Program-made: the position numbers and the translations under genes | Source of the DNA: CAYOBW01 sp964402115 | GTDB lineage: Bacteria > Verrucomicrobiota > Kiritimatiellia > UBA8416 > CAYOBW01 | NCBI GenBank assembly: GCA_964402115.1 | Contig: CAYOBW010000244.1 | Span: 1 to 10,830, forward strand | DNA: 10,830 nt | Reading direction: 5' to 3' | Shown here: in pieces, positions 1 to 7,586 of the stretch | How positions within the stretch are numbered: position 1 is the stretch's first letter | Layout of the letters: each line of letters opens with the position of its first letter | Notes under the pieces: generated by a model | What the model saw: the letters and a program-made list of their open reading frames with translations, nothing else | The model's database searches: none | What the model was told of the DNA's origin: nothing

Positions 1-1554
1 TTTGCGTATGGTCGCGCCTCCCGCGCCTACAAGGTCGTCAGCTCGGCGGCCAGCAACTACGACCGGCCGCAGGTGGTGACCGAGTGCTATGGCGGCATCA
101 ACAACATGCCCGTCGCCAACCTGTACAAGGAGGCGATGGACCAGTTCGCCAAGGGCATCAACACGATGGTGCCGCATGCCGTGTGGTACGACCCGGCTAC
201 GATTGTCTTCAAGCCGGATCTGTCGCCGGACGCAGCGGTCTATGGTCCCGAGCTGCGGGCCTACAACACGTACATCGGCCGGCTCCAGCGCATGCTGCAG
301 GGGGGGCGGCACGTGGCCGATATCGGGGTGCTGTATCCCATCGCCACGCTCCAGGCGGGATCCTGGTTCGGCCCCGGGAATCCCTACCAGGGCTGTGTCG
401 AGGTCCCGGAGGCGGACTACATGCAGGTGGGCGAGGCGCTGTCGCTGGAGGCGCGGCGCGACTTCACGTTCGTCCACCCGGAAGTGCTGGAGGAGCGCTG
501 CGTGGTCGCGTCCGGCGCGCTTGTACTGCAGAACGCGGTCAACTGGGAACGCTACCGCGCCTTTGTCATTCCCGGCTCCCGGGCCATCAGCGTGAACACC
601 CTGCGCAAGGTCAAGGCGTTCTACGACCAGGGCGGACAGGTCATTGCCACCACCCGCCTGCCCGACTGCGCGGCGGAGTTCGGCGCGGACGCGGAGGTCC
701 GGCAGCTGGTGGCGGCGATTTTCGGCGACGCGGGTGCGCGGGAAACCGCGGCGCCCCGGGTCAGCGCGTCCTCCACCTGGGCCGGAGGGGGCTACGACCC
801 CGCCATGAGCGTGGATGGCGACTCCGGGTCGCGCTGGAACGCGGCCGATGGCAACCCCGGCGCGCAATGGCTGGAGCTGGATCTCGGCCGCGAGCAGGTC
901 GTCGCGGGCTCCGTGGTGCGGGAGTTCCAGGAGCGCGTGCGCGGCTATCGGATCCAGACGTGGGACGGCGCCGGTTGGAAGGATCAGGCGCGGGGCGAGC
1001 GGATCGGCGCGCGGAAGCAGGACGTCTTTGCCCCGGTGACCACCACCAGGGTGCGGCTGCTCATGGACGCGGTTGCCTCGGACAGCGCGTCCGTCTGGGA
1101 GTGGGAGGTGCTTGGCGGCGACGGGCGCAGCCTTTTCCAGCCGGCTGCACCTGCCTGCCACCGCAATGCCAGGGGCGGTCGGGCGTGGTTCCTGCCCCAG
1201 CCGCGGGCCACGGCGTTGGCAGCCGTGCTCGCCGAGGCGCTGCCGGATGGCGATGTCGTGATCGAGCGGGAACAGCCGGTCAAGGGTGGCAATCTCTCCT
1301 ACATCCACAAGGTGAAGGAGGGACTGGCGCTGTACTTCTTCGCCAACTCTTCCGATGAGGAGGTCGATATCCAGGTGCGTCTGCGAGGCGAACTGGCGCC
1401 GGAGGTCTGGGATCCGCATGCTGGGAGTATGGGTGTGTGCGAGCACGAGCACGTCTCCAGCAAGGGCGGAACCGTGACCCGGGTGCGTGTGAAGCTGCCA
1501 CCGGTTCATTCGGTGTTCCTTGTGACCGCTGCCGACGCGGATGCGCGGCCATGA
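1..1554 (+). CDS. GH106-like glycoside hydrolase (alpha-L-rhamnosidase type), C-terminal part, with inserted F5/8 type C domain; 5' partial
   Basis: The frame is open from base 1, so the start and most of the catalytic barrel lie outside the window. The visible 517 codons begin at the end of a TIM-barrel-like domain. TECYGG (bases 79-96) resembles the strand that carries a catalytic glutamate in GH42/GH106-like enzymes, so the Glu at 82-84 is a candidate; this is inference. HVADIGVLYP (310-339) starts an amidotransferase-like domain, as in GH106 relatives. That domain is interrupted at about 760-1113 by a discoidin-like domain (SASSTW, VDGD..SRW, GYRIQTWDG, ending in VWEWEV) and resumes near 1153. 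A C-terminal beta-sandwich follows (YFFANSSDEEVDIQV, then EVWDPHAG, then the HSVFLV end). The family normally removes rhamnose or related sugars from side chains and is exported; the signal peptide would be upstream. The stop overlaps the start of the deacetylase gene, so the two are probably one operon. A GH42-like or unclassified PVC glycosidase is possible; the exact substrate cannot be read. Confidence 0.75.
   Translation, partial: FAYGRASRAYKVVSSAASNYDRPQVVTECYGGINNMPVANLYKEAMDQFAKGINTMVPHAVWYDPATIVFKPDLSPDAAVYGPELRAYNTYIGRLQRMLQGGRHVADIGVLYPIATLQAGSWFGPGNPYQGCVEVPEADYMQVGEALSLEARRDFTFVHPEVLEERCVVASGALVLQNAVNWERYRAFVIPGSRAISVNTLRKVKAFYDQGGQVIATTRLPDCAAEFGADAEVRQLVAAIFGDAGARETAAPRVSASSTWAGGGYDPAMSVDGDSGSRWNAADGNPGAQWLELDLGREQVVAGSVVREFQERVRGYRIQTWDGAGWKDQARGERIGARKQDVFAPVTTTRVRLLMDAVASDSASVWEWEVLGGDGRSLFQPAAPACHRNARGGRAWFLPQPRATALAAVLAEALPDGDVVIEREQPVKGGNLSYIHKVKEGLALYFFANSSDEEVDIQVRLRGELAPEVWDPHAGSMGVCEHEHVSSKGGTVTRVRVKLPPVHSVFLVTAADADARP
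1551..1554 (+). promoter_or_regulatory. ATGA start/stop overlap coupling the glycosidase and deacetylase genes
   Basis: The deacetylase ATG (1551-1553) overlaps the glycosidase TGA (1552-1554). There is no clear Shine-Dalgarno sequence; GCGGA ending about 9 bases upstream is only a weak candidate. Translation re-initiation by ribosomes finishing the upstream gene is therefore the likely mode. Coupling is an inference from the overlap. Confidence 0.6.
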
Positions 1555-4328
1555 ACGAGAACGCCTTCACGTGCGTCGCCGTCAGCCTGCTGTGTGCCGG
1601 CGCCTTCGGGCAGTCACCAGCGGAGTCGGACCCGCACGGAATCGTGATCAAGCCGATTCCCGATAAGCTTGTCGTGCTCACGTTCGACGATGGGTGTGCC
1701 AGCCATGCGACCGTTGTGGCCCCGATCCTGAAGTCATTCGGGTTCGGCGGCTCGTTCTACGTCTGCGACTTCGATTCGTTTCGCACGCGCAAGGATTGGT
1801 ACCTGACCTGGCGGCAGATGCAAGCCATGGCTGCTGACGGGTTCGAAATAGGCAACCACACCACGGGCCATGCAGGGGGTTCGGGAATCGCGGGTTTTCT
1901 GAGCCTGGAGGATGCGTTGTTGGCGAACAACGTTCCCAAGCCGACGACCGTAGCCTGGCCCGTCTTCCAGGTGAACACCGGCACCTACCCGCAACTGGCG
2001 GCCAACGGGTACATCTTCGGCCGGGGCGGCCATTTCCGCCCGTACAGGCCGACGGTGGACAACCCCTTCGATGTGCCGTGCATGGGGGGCGGTACGGTTG
2101 AGGAATTCGTCAGCAGCGTGCGGCAGGCGACGGGCGGGAAAGTCGTTGTGATTTGCTTCCACGGCGTGCCGGACATGGAGCATCCCGCCTGTTCCCTGGA
2201 CCCCGCGGTGTTCAGGGCGATGATGCAGTACCTGAAGGACAACAACTACAAAGCCATCGCGTTGCGCGACCTGTCGGCCTACATCGATCCGGCGAGGGCC
2301 GCGAAGCTGCCGCCGACCAGGCCTGAGTTCAAGGAGTCGGGCGCCCCAGTACTGGCCCGTGAAGACAAGCCCTGCCTGGCGCCGCACAAGGACATGCCGG
2401 GGATGACCGCGCCCGCCGCTGAGAACAAGACGCCGAGCCGCGCGGCCCAGGACGTGCCGGCCGACAGTGTCGCAGCCGTGACCGGGAGCAGTCCGGCCCG
2501 TGTCTTCAAGTGGAATAGCGCGGCGGCGGGCCATTGGAGCGACAGTTCCTGCTGGTCGAATCAGCTTGCCGCGGCGTCGGCTCCCGACGTCGGAGGGCGG
2601 CAGGATTACAGACTCGAGTTCGACAAGCCGGGCCGCTTCACCGTGACGAATGACCTGAGTGAGGGCTTCGTGCTCAACCAGCTCAGTTTCAGCGGGCCAG
2701 CCGTGAATGTCGCTGGCAAGGGCCTGGCGTTCGTCGCCAACGGCGCAGGCTCCGCCCCGCCCCGGATCGACCAGAACGCGCCGCGTGAGGCAACGATTGC
2801 TGCGCCGGTCGCACTCGCGACCGACGTGACCGTGAGTGTGGCCCGCAGCGGTGACCTGACGCTTGGCGGTTTGGTTTCCGGTACGGGCAGCCTGACCAAG
2901 AACGGGGACGGTCGCCTGCGGATCACCCATGTAAAGAACACCTTCCGCGGCGGAACCGTGATCGACAGGGGGTCGCTGTACCTGTATGTGGCGGATGCGG
3001 GCCTCGGGTCCGGCCCGATCACGCTGAACGGGGACGCCTCGCTCGATCTCGAGCATGTCAACGGAGCCAACCCGCTCATTCTGAACGGGGGCACGATCAA
3101 TGCCGGCAACGGATTCGGTGACAGCTGGAACGGTGCGATCACGCTCAACGGGGATACGCGCATCACTTCCTATGCCGATTTTGTGCTCAGGGGCCGCATG
3201 GCCGGGCCGGGCGGCTTTACGCAGGTGGGCTCCGTCGGCGGATTCGGGCTTGTGAACGGCGGCCAGGTGACGCTGTGTGGCACCAACACGTACACCGGCG
3301 CCACCATTGTCAGGCTGGGCACGCTGCGCGTGCTCAAGGCCTTGTCGCTTTACCACGCGGATCCGGCGAGCTGGACTCCGGCCAGGATCACCGTGGCCCC
3401 GGCGGCGACGCTTCGGCTGTGCGTGGGCGGGCCCGGCGAGTTCACGGGCGCTCAAATCGGCGCGCTGATCGAGAATCTCACGACAGCGGTGAAGGCCAAC
3501 GGCTTGATGGCCCGCTCGGTGCTCTGCCTGGACACCGCCGGTGCCGGGGAGCCGGTCACGGTGTCGGCCCATGTAGCGGACTCCAGAGGCTTCGGCGGCG
3601 GCGCGTTTGTGCTCAGGAAATGCGGCGTCGGAACGCTGCGACTCAGCGGCGACAACACGTATACCGGGCCGACGATTCTGGAGGGCGGCACGCTGAGCGT
3701 GGCATCGCTCAACAACGTCGTCAACGGCCAGGCCAGCAGCAGCCTGGGTGCGCCGACAGACGTGGAGGCCGGCGAAATCGTCATGGGCAGCGGCGACGGT
3801 GCATGCAGCCTGGTCTACACCGGCGCTGGGGAAACCTGTGATCGCGTGATCAATCTCGCGGGAAAGGCGTCAACCGTGACCTTCGACCAGTCCGGCACGG
3901 GTCCGTTGAAGCTCACCAGCGCGTTCGTGATCTCCGGCTACGGCGCCAACAAGACCGTCGTGCTCAAGGGCGACACCGCCGGCACGGGTGAAATGGCCGG
4001 CAATATCGTCAATCCGTATGACCGAGCAGGCATTGCGACGACGGCGCTTGCCAAGGCGGGCTCCGGCGCCTGGACGCTCTCCGGCAAGAACAGTTACACG
4101 GGCCCGACGACCGTGACGCAGGGCACCCTGTCCCTTGCGAATGTGCGCAGCCTGGGTCCGGCAACGGATGTGTCTGTTTCCGATGGCGCGATCCTGGAGC
4201 TGCGCTTCAAGGGTGAAATGCGGGTTGGGAAACTCACGCTGGGCGGGAAACTCCAGCCCGCTGGCGCATATTGCGCGGCCGGCTCGCCAGCGTTCATCAC
4301 GGGAACGGGAGTGCTGAAGTGTCTGTGA
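1551..4328 (+). CDS. Secreted CE4-type polysaccharide deacetylase fused to autotransporter-associated beta-strand repeats
   Basis: The ATG at 1551 overlaps the upstream stop (ATGA) and gives 925 residues. No in-frame alternative start lies close by. The N-terminus is a hydrophobic export signal (about residues 7-20) that oddly lacks Lys or Arg in its n-region. A NodB/CE4 deacetylase domain follows (about 38-246): motif 1 TFDDG (44-48), metal-type motif HTTGH (103-107), and FHGVPDMEHP (203-212) as the His loop. Known CE4 enzymes remove N- or O-acetyl groups from glycans using a divalent metal. The usual motif-3 region reads VAWPVF (134-139) and lacks the canonical Arg. A Pro/Ala-rich linker (about 246-318) leads to a WNSAAAGHW segment and then glycine-rich beta-strand repeats (PATR, TIGR02601 type) with NTFRG at 463, NTYTG at 579 and 702, and NSYTG at 847. 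The protein ends in the usual TGTGVLK closing strand, with no autotransporter barrel. It is probably exported or surface-displayed; how it is held is not evident. Confidence 0.85.
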   Translation: MNENAFTCVAVSLLCAGAFGQSPAESDPHGIVIKPIPDKLVVLTFDDGCASHATVVAPILKSFGFGGSFYVCDFDSFRTRKDWYLTWRQMQAMAADGFEIGNHTTGHAGGSGIAGFLSLEDALLANNVPKPTTVAWPVFQVNTGTYPQLAANGYIFGRGGHFRPYRPTVDNPFDVPCMGGGTVEEFVSSVRQATGGKVVVICFHGVPDMEHPACSLDPAVFRAMMQYLKDNNYKAIALRDLSAYIDPARAAKLPPTRPEFKESGAPVLAREDKPCLAPHKDMPGMTAPAAENKTPSRAAQDVPADSVAAVTGSSPARVFKWNSAAAGHWSDSSCWSNQLAAASAPDVGGRQDYRLEFDKPGRFTVTNDLSEGFVLNQLSFSGPAVNVAGKGLAFVANGAGSAPPRIDQNAPREATIAAPVALATDVTVSVARSGDLTLGGLVSGTGSLTKNGDGRLRITHVKNTFRGGTVIDRGSLYLYVADAGLGSGPITLNGDASLDLEHVNGANPLILNGGTINAGNGFGDSWNGAITLNGDTRITSYADFVLRGRMAGPGGFTQVGSVGGFGLVNGGQVTLCGTNTYTGATIVRLGTLRVLKALSLYHADPASWTPARITVAPAATLRLCVGGPGEFTGAQIGALIENLTTAVKANGLMARSVLCLDTAGAGEPVTVSAHVADSRGFGGGAFVLRKCGVGTLRLSGDNTYTGPTILEGGTLSVASLNNVVNGQASSSLGAPTDVEAGEIVMGSGDGACSLVYTGAGETCDRVINLAGKASTVTFDQSGTGPLKLTSAFVISGYGANKTVVLKGDTAGTGEMAGNIVNPYDRAGIATTALAKAGSGAWTLSGKNSYTGPTTVTQGTLSLANVRSLGPATDVSVSDGAILELRFKGEMRVGKLTLGGKLQPAGAYCAAGSPAFITGTGVLKCL
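2866..4325 (+). repeat. Protein-level array of autotransporter-associated beta-strand repeats (PATR) in the deacetylase
   Basis: Four degenerate units are recognisable in the translation. Each has a strand of the form K.G.G.L.L.G, an N(T/S)(Y/F)xG turn, then GT(T/I)V..GTL.V. The turns sit at residues 463, 579, 702 and 847, that is 116, 123 and 145 residues apart. Between them are longer strands such as GPITLNGDASLDLEH. The repeats are visible only at protein level; the DNA units have diverged, so recent duplication is unlikely. In known proteins such repeats build an extended beta-helix. Here it would make a long rod or stalk after the deacetylase domain. Confidence 0.7.
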
Positions 4329-4414
4329 GGTCGGCAGGCTGCGGCTCCCGCAGAACCCCTTCCAGAGCAGTCGGGACGGACCCAACAAGAACCATTTCCT
4401 AGTCGTGCAGCTTG
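4329..4414. other. Intergenic gap between convergent operons with a small inverted repeat
   Basis: This gap separates the stop codons of the deacetylase (+) and the 1037-residue PDZ/HEAT protein (-). It contains a perfect 6-bp inverted repeat, CTGCGG-CTC-CCGCAG, at 4339-4353. No run of T follows it on either strand, so it is at best a weak or Rho-assisted terminator shared by both transcripts. No small ORF, promoter or repeat is visible in the rest. Confidence 0.4.
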
Positions 4415-7400
4415 TCAGAGGTCGGACTTCTTGAGGCCCTCGATGCAGAGATCCATCTGGCCGCACGGCGCCTGGGTCTTGCTGTCGTATTCCACATTGC
4501 CATAGGCCGCCAGAACATTGCCGCCCGGCTTGAGATGCTTGATCTCGCCGGCGCCGAGGACGATGGGCCGGTAGTGAGGCATGTCCTTCCACCACCCGTA
4601 GGCGTGGATCTCGTGGCCGTTGAGGAAAACGCGGAAGCCTTGCCGGGCCAGGATGCTCAGCCGGTAGGAGTCGCAGTCCAGAACATCAACCTCGAAGGTC
4701 GTCCGCATCACCAGGAACTCGCCCTTGCCCCAGTCGGATTTGTTCGGGAAGGAGACGCCGCCCTGTTTGAAGTCACCCGTGCCGATGGGTGAGCCGCCCT
4801 GCTTCCACTTGCTGTCATCGTAGTCGGGAGCGTGCCAGCCCTTCAGTTCGTCGGGCAACTGGATGTCGCGGAAGCGTCTTTTCTCGCGGGGGTGCACGCG
4901 GTCCTTCTCGGTCAGGGGGTCGAAAGACATGAACCGCCAGCTGCGTGCCGCCGGTGGCGCCTTGCCGAGTGGTTTCCAGCCGGCGCCGGGGTTCCTGAGT
5001 TTGGTCAGGTCAATGATCGTGTCCACCAGTTCCGGGTTCTCGCCTTGCTCCGCGTTCATGCGCTTGATGAGTTCCTGGCGGTAGACCTTGAAGAGAATGT
5101 CGGTGAGTTCCTCGCGTTGTGGGGGAGGCAGTTTTTCGAGCGTCGTGAAGAGACCGCAGGGTCGGCCCTCGGGGTTCGCGTTCGGTACCGCCACGAGTGC
5201 GACGAGATCGCCGGTGCCGAACTCGTTCATGCGCTCCTGGAGCATCTGGGCGACCGCCACGGCGGTCGCGGGTTCGCTTTGCAGGCAGGTTCTGACAGTC
5301 TGGATGACATTGAATGAGCCCTCGGACGAGCGCGGGCCGCTCTTGATCGCGCTCGTTGCGATGGACTTCTGAAGCCCCGCGACGATCAGCTTGCCCGCGG
5401 GGCTGGCCGGTGTTTTGCGTTTCAAGACCCCTTCGAGGTGATTCATCATCCTCTCGCGCGGCTGGGTGTGGTACTCGCCGGTCGACATTGTCAACAGCGT
5501 GGGCAGGATCCCGAGGTAGAGGGGGTCGTCCTTTTCAAGCCCCGAAAGCGCCAGGAAGGCGGACTCCCGCAGCCACCAGTCGGCGTGCTTCGTCCATGGC
5601 ATGACGAGCGGCAGTCGCGCCTGGATGTCCTGCGGCGGCGCGAACTTGAGCGCCATCAGCGCGCCGTCGACCACCCACCACGACTCGGCGGGATCCGCTA
5701 GCATCCCGGTGATCGCGCCCAACATCGCGGCTGAGAGTTTCTCCGTCGGGATCGGGTTGCGGCCGATGCTGAACCAGTAGTTGTAATCGATCAGGCCGTC
5801 GAGCGCCGCACGCCGCACGCGCGGATCGGGATCGCGCAGGAGTCTCTCCAGTTCGTCGTACGCTCCGACCTCGCGCAGCGCCTTGCCCGCCTGCGTGCGG
5901 ATCATGTAGTTGCGGTGATAGATGTTCTTCAGCAGCGTTGTACGCGGCAGGCTGTTGAGATCTTTCTCCGGCTTGTGATAGGCGCCGCCCAAGGCATAAA
6001 AGGGAACATGGGCGGGCTCGTCCGGGCCGTAGTCGGAGTATTTCGGGTTGTGGTCGATCGAGAGGAAGGCCCTGTCGGCCGCGGTGCCCCAAGGGTTCTC
6101 GGGCAGGGTGAAGTCCTTCGCGTGCTTCGAGCGCGGCGCGCCGGTGATGCGCAGCGTGCGCAACGGCGCCGTGTAGGACAGCCCCATGCCGGGACCGGAG
6201 GAACCGATCCTGCCGTCGCCCCAGGCCAGTGTCGCGATGCCGATGCTGCCGCCGGGTTCGCGGCTCAGATCGTGCCACCAGGTAAGCCGATCCATGGCTT
6301 CGCGGTAGAGGGCGGGCTTCTCCTTCATCAGGTAGGAGGTGGTGATGCCGCGCCAGATGCCGTCGCCGCGACCTTCGTCGCCATGGCCCATCACGAGCAG
6401 CGGGTAGCTGTCGATCATCGACAGGGCCAGATACTGGCGGGCCTTTTCGTAGCTGGTGACATCGCCCCGGGCGCCCGTGGCGATCTGCATGGCGGCGGCG
6501 ATCATGCCGTCCTTTCCGTTCGAGCCGAGTCCGCCCTCGCCGCGGTGATCGCCGTAGGCGACCGTGCCGTGACCGGCGAAGCGATAGAAGAACCGGAGTG
6601 ACCCGAGCAAGGTCTCGTCGTCGACGTTCACGCCGCACTCCTTGCCCAGCAGCAGCGTGGTGAGCAACTGCGCGCCGGCCGGGTTCATCAGGCCGCTGGC
6701 GACATAGCCGGGATTGATACCCTGGCCCCAGTGCGTCCAACTGCAGCCGAACTTCTGGCGTTCCTTCGCGTCGTCGCAATAGTACTGCAGGATCGGCAGC
6801 ACCGAAGCGTCGCCGGTACGGAGGTAGTACTCTCCGCAGGCGATTCCGTTGTAGCCGTTGTTCCAAGTGTGATCACCGATCTTGCGCACATCCTTGGGGA
6901 AGGCGTCGAAATAGGCCTTCACCCGCGGCAGATACTTGTCGTCTCCCGTGGAAAGCAGGAAGAGGCTCGCCAGCGCGCCGGGAATGCCGCCCTCGTTGAA
7001 CTTCCTCGGGTCGGCATAGAACCCGGCGGCCTGCTCGATGATCTTCTTGGACTTGTCACAGTCGAGAGGCCAGGTCTGGCCATAGGCGCCCAGCACGGGG
7101 ATGGTAACGGTTTCCTTCCGCTCCGCCTTGCCGTCCGCGGAGGTGACATCGAAGACCATCCGGCCGTCGCTGGCCTCGGCCTTGGTGAGCGCGTTGCCCA
7201 GCGCGACAAAGGGATTGAGGCCCTTGAGCGCGACCCCGTTGATCCCCGTGATGGTCTCGCCCTTGCTGAACTTGCCAGCGGCCGGCGAGCCGGGCATCGT
7301 CTGCTCGACCTTGACGGTCACGCCCGGGTAAACCCGCGCCAGCAGGCCGCACGCGCCGATACAGCCGAAGGGCGTGTCGCGGGCGGGGTCCGGACGCGAC

Positions 7401-7528
7401 TGATAGATCTTCTCCCCGGTGTAATACGCTGCGCCGGGCGCGGCAGCAGGCGCGGCCTGGAGCCGCGTGGCGCCCGGAGCGCTGCAAAACAGCAGGGTGG
7501 TGAAGGCGATGGACGCTGGGTATATCAT
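4415..7528 (-). CDS. Exported PDZ + helical (toroid-like) + HEAT protein, DUF6288-like, with C-terminal galactose-binding-like domain
   Basis: The protein has 1037 residues. The ATG at 7528 has a modest AGG six bases upstream and yields a signal peptide (about 1-25, cleavage near LQA-AP). Domains in order: a PDZ-like domain (about 55-145, with MPGSPAAG and GETITGINGVALKG); a linker at 145-166 closely matching the upstream paralogue; an alpha-helical region (about 160-465) with CSWTHWGQG (262-270), AYGDH (324-328), SNGKDGM (336-342) and Y..PLR...ITG (452-463); HEAT-like repeats (about 540-720; for example DPDPRVRRAALDGL); a less clear helical region to about 860; and a beta-rich C-terminus (863-1032; DYDDSKW, FRVFLNGHEI) that resembles galactose-binding jelly-roll domains of rhamnosidases and beta-galactosidases. 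I recall the N-terminal and helical part as DUF6288, unverified. Function is unknown; an extracytoplasmic carbohydrate-active enzyme or scaffold is inferred from the neighbours. It is the last gene of the operon. Confidence 0.85.
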   Translation of the reverse strand: MIYPASIAFTTLLFCSAPGATRLQAAPAAAPGAAYYTGEKIYQSRPDPARDTPFGCIGACGLLARVYPGVTVKVEQTMPGSPAAGKFSKGETITGINGVALKGLNPFVALGNALTKAEASDGRMVFDVTSADGKAERKETVTIPVLGAYGQTWPLDCDKSKKIIEQAAGFYADPRKFNEGGIPGALASLFLLSTGDDKYLPRVKAYFDAFPKDVRKIGDHTWNNGYNGIACGEYYLRTGDASVLPILQYYCDDAKERQKFGCSWTHWGQGINPGYVASGLMNPAGAQLLTTLLLGKECGVNVDDETLLGSLRFFYRFAGHGTVAYGDHRGEGGLGSNGKDGMIAAAMQIATGARGDVTSYEKARQYLALSMIDSYPLLVMGHGDEGRGDGIWRGITTSYLMKEKPALYREAMDRLTWWHDLSREPGGSIGIATLAWGDGRIGSSGPGMGLSYTAPLRTLRITGAPRSKHAKDFTLPENPWGTAADRAFLSIDHNPKYSDYGPDEPAHVPFYALGGAYHKPEKDLNSLPRTTLLKNIYHRNYMIRTQAGKALREVGAYDELERLLRDPDPRVRRAALDGLIDYNYWFSIGRNPIPTEKLSAAMLGAITGMLADPAESWWVVDGALMALKFAPPQDIQARLPLVMPWTKHADWWLRESAFLALSGLEKDDPLYLGILPTLLTMSTGEYHTQPRERMMNHLEGVLKRKTPASPAGKLIVAGLQKSIATSAIKSGPRSSEGSFNVIQTVRTCLQSEPATAVAVAQMLQERMNEFGTGDLVALVAVPNANPEGRPCGLFTTLEKLPPPQREELTDILFKVYRQELIKRMNAEQGENPELVDTIIDLTKLRNPGAGWKPLGKAPPAARSWRFMSFDPLTEKDRVHPREKRRFRDIQLPDELKGWHAPDYDDSKWKQGGSPIGTGDFKQGGVSFPNKSDWGKGEFLVMRTTFEVDVLDCDSYRLSILARQGFRVFLNGHEIHAYGWWKDMPHYRPIVLGAGEIKHLKPGGNVLAAYGNVEYDSKTQAPCGQMDLCIEGLKKSDL

Positions 7529-7534
7529 GGTTTG

Positions 7535-7537
7535 CCT
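7535..7537 (-). promoter_or_regulatory. Weak ribosome binding site of the 1037-residue PDZ/HEAT gene
   Basis: The minus strand reads AGACAGGCAAACC before the ATG. The AGG lies six bases from the start codon, a normal spacing, but the match to the anti-Shine-Dalgarno sequence is short. It supports the start at 7528, together with the signal peptide that immediately follows. Confidence 0.35.
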
Positions 7538-7551
7538 GTCTGGTTCGCGGG

Positions 7552-7566
7552 GTCGGGTCGCCCGAC
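7552..7566. other. Perfect hairpin in the spacer between the two PDZ/HEAT genes
   Basis: The plus-strand sequence GTCGGG-TCG-CCCGAC forms a 6-bp GC-rich stem with a 3-base loop. It lies in the 58-base spacer (7529-7586), 23 bases upstream of the 1037-residue gene's ATG. No T-tract follows on the minus strand, so it is not a classical terminator. It could tune read-through, mRNA processing or stability between the two genes. In such GC-rich DNA, chance is also possible. Confidence 0.35.
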
Positions 7567-7586
7567 GGTTGCTTGGCCGCCTTTCC

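Noticed and set aside
84..1358. A 424-codon + strand frame overlapping the glycosidase
   Set aside because: Its composition is dominated by Gly, Arg and Ala with no domain pattern; the overlapping frame has discoidin and glycosidase motifs.
1437..1550. An upstream GTG start for the deacetylase that would add 38 residues
   Set aside because: The extension is Arg/Cys-rich, would bury the signal peptide inside the protein, and overlaps the glycosidase by over 100 bases; the ATG at 1551 fits better.
1734..3572. A 612-codon open frame on the minus strand, antisense to the deacetylase gene
   Set aside because: It is rich in Arg, Gly and His, has no recognisable domain, and lies wholly over a gene with clear CE4 and repeat motifs. 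Long antisense frames are common in GC-rich DNA.
4200..4328. An autotransporter beta-barrel at the end of the repeat protein
   Set aside because: The gene stops right after the closing repeat strand; there is no 250-300 residue barrel region.
4339..4353. Intrinsic terminator call for the CTGCGG/CCGCAG hairpin
   Set aside because: The stem is only 6 bp and no T-tract follows on either strand, so it is listed only as an inverted repeat.
5535..6866. A 443-codon minus-strand frame inside the 1037-residue PDZ/HEAT gene
   Set aside because: It is a shifted-frame shadow with Arg-rich, low-complexity composition; the main frame is continuous and aligns with its paralogue, so there is no frameshift either.
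7476..7495. Lipoprotein signal (Cys15 in LLFCSAPG) in the 1037-residue protein
   Set aside because: Residues before the Cys are LLF, which does not fit a lipobox, and an Ala-rich type I cleavage region follows.
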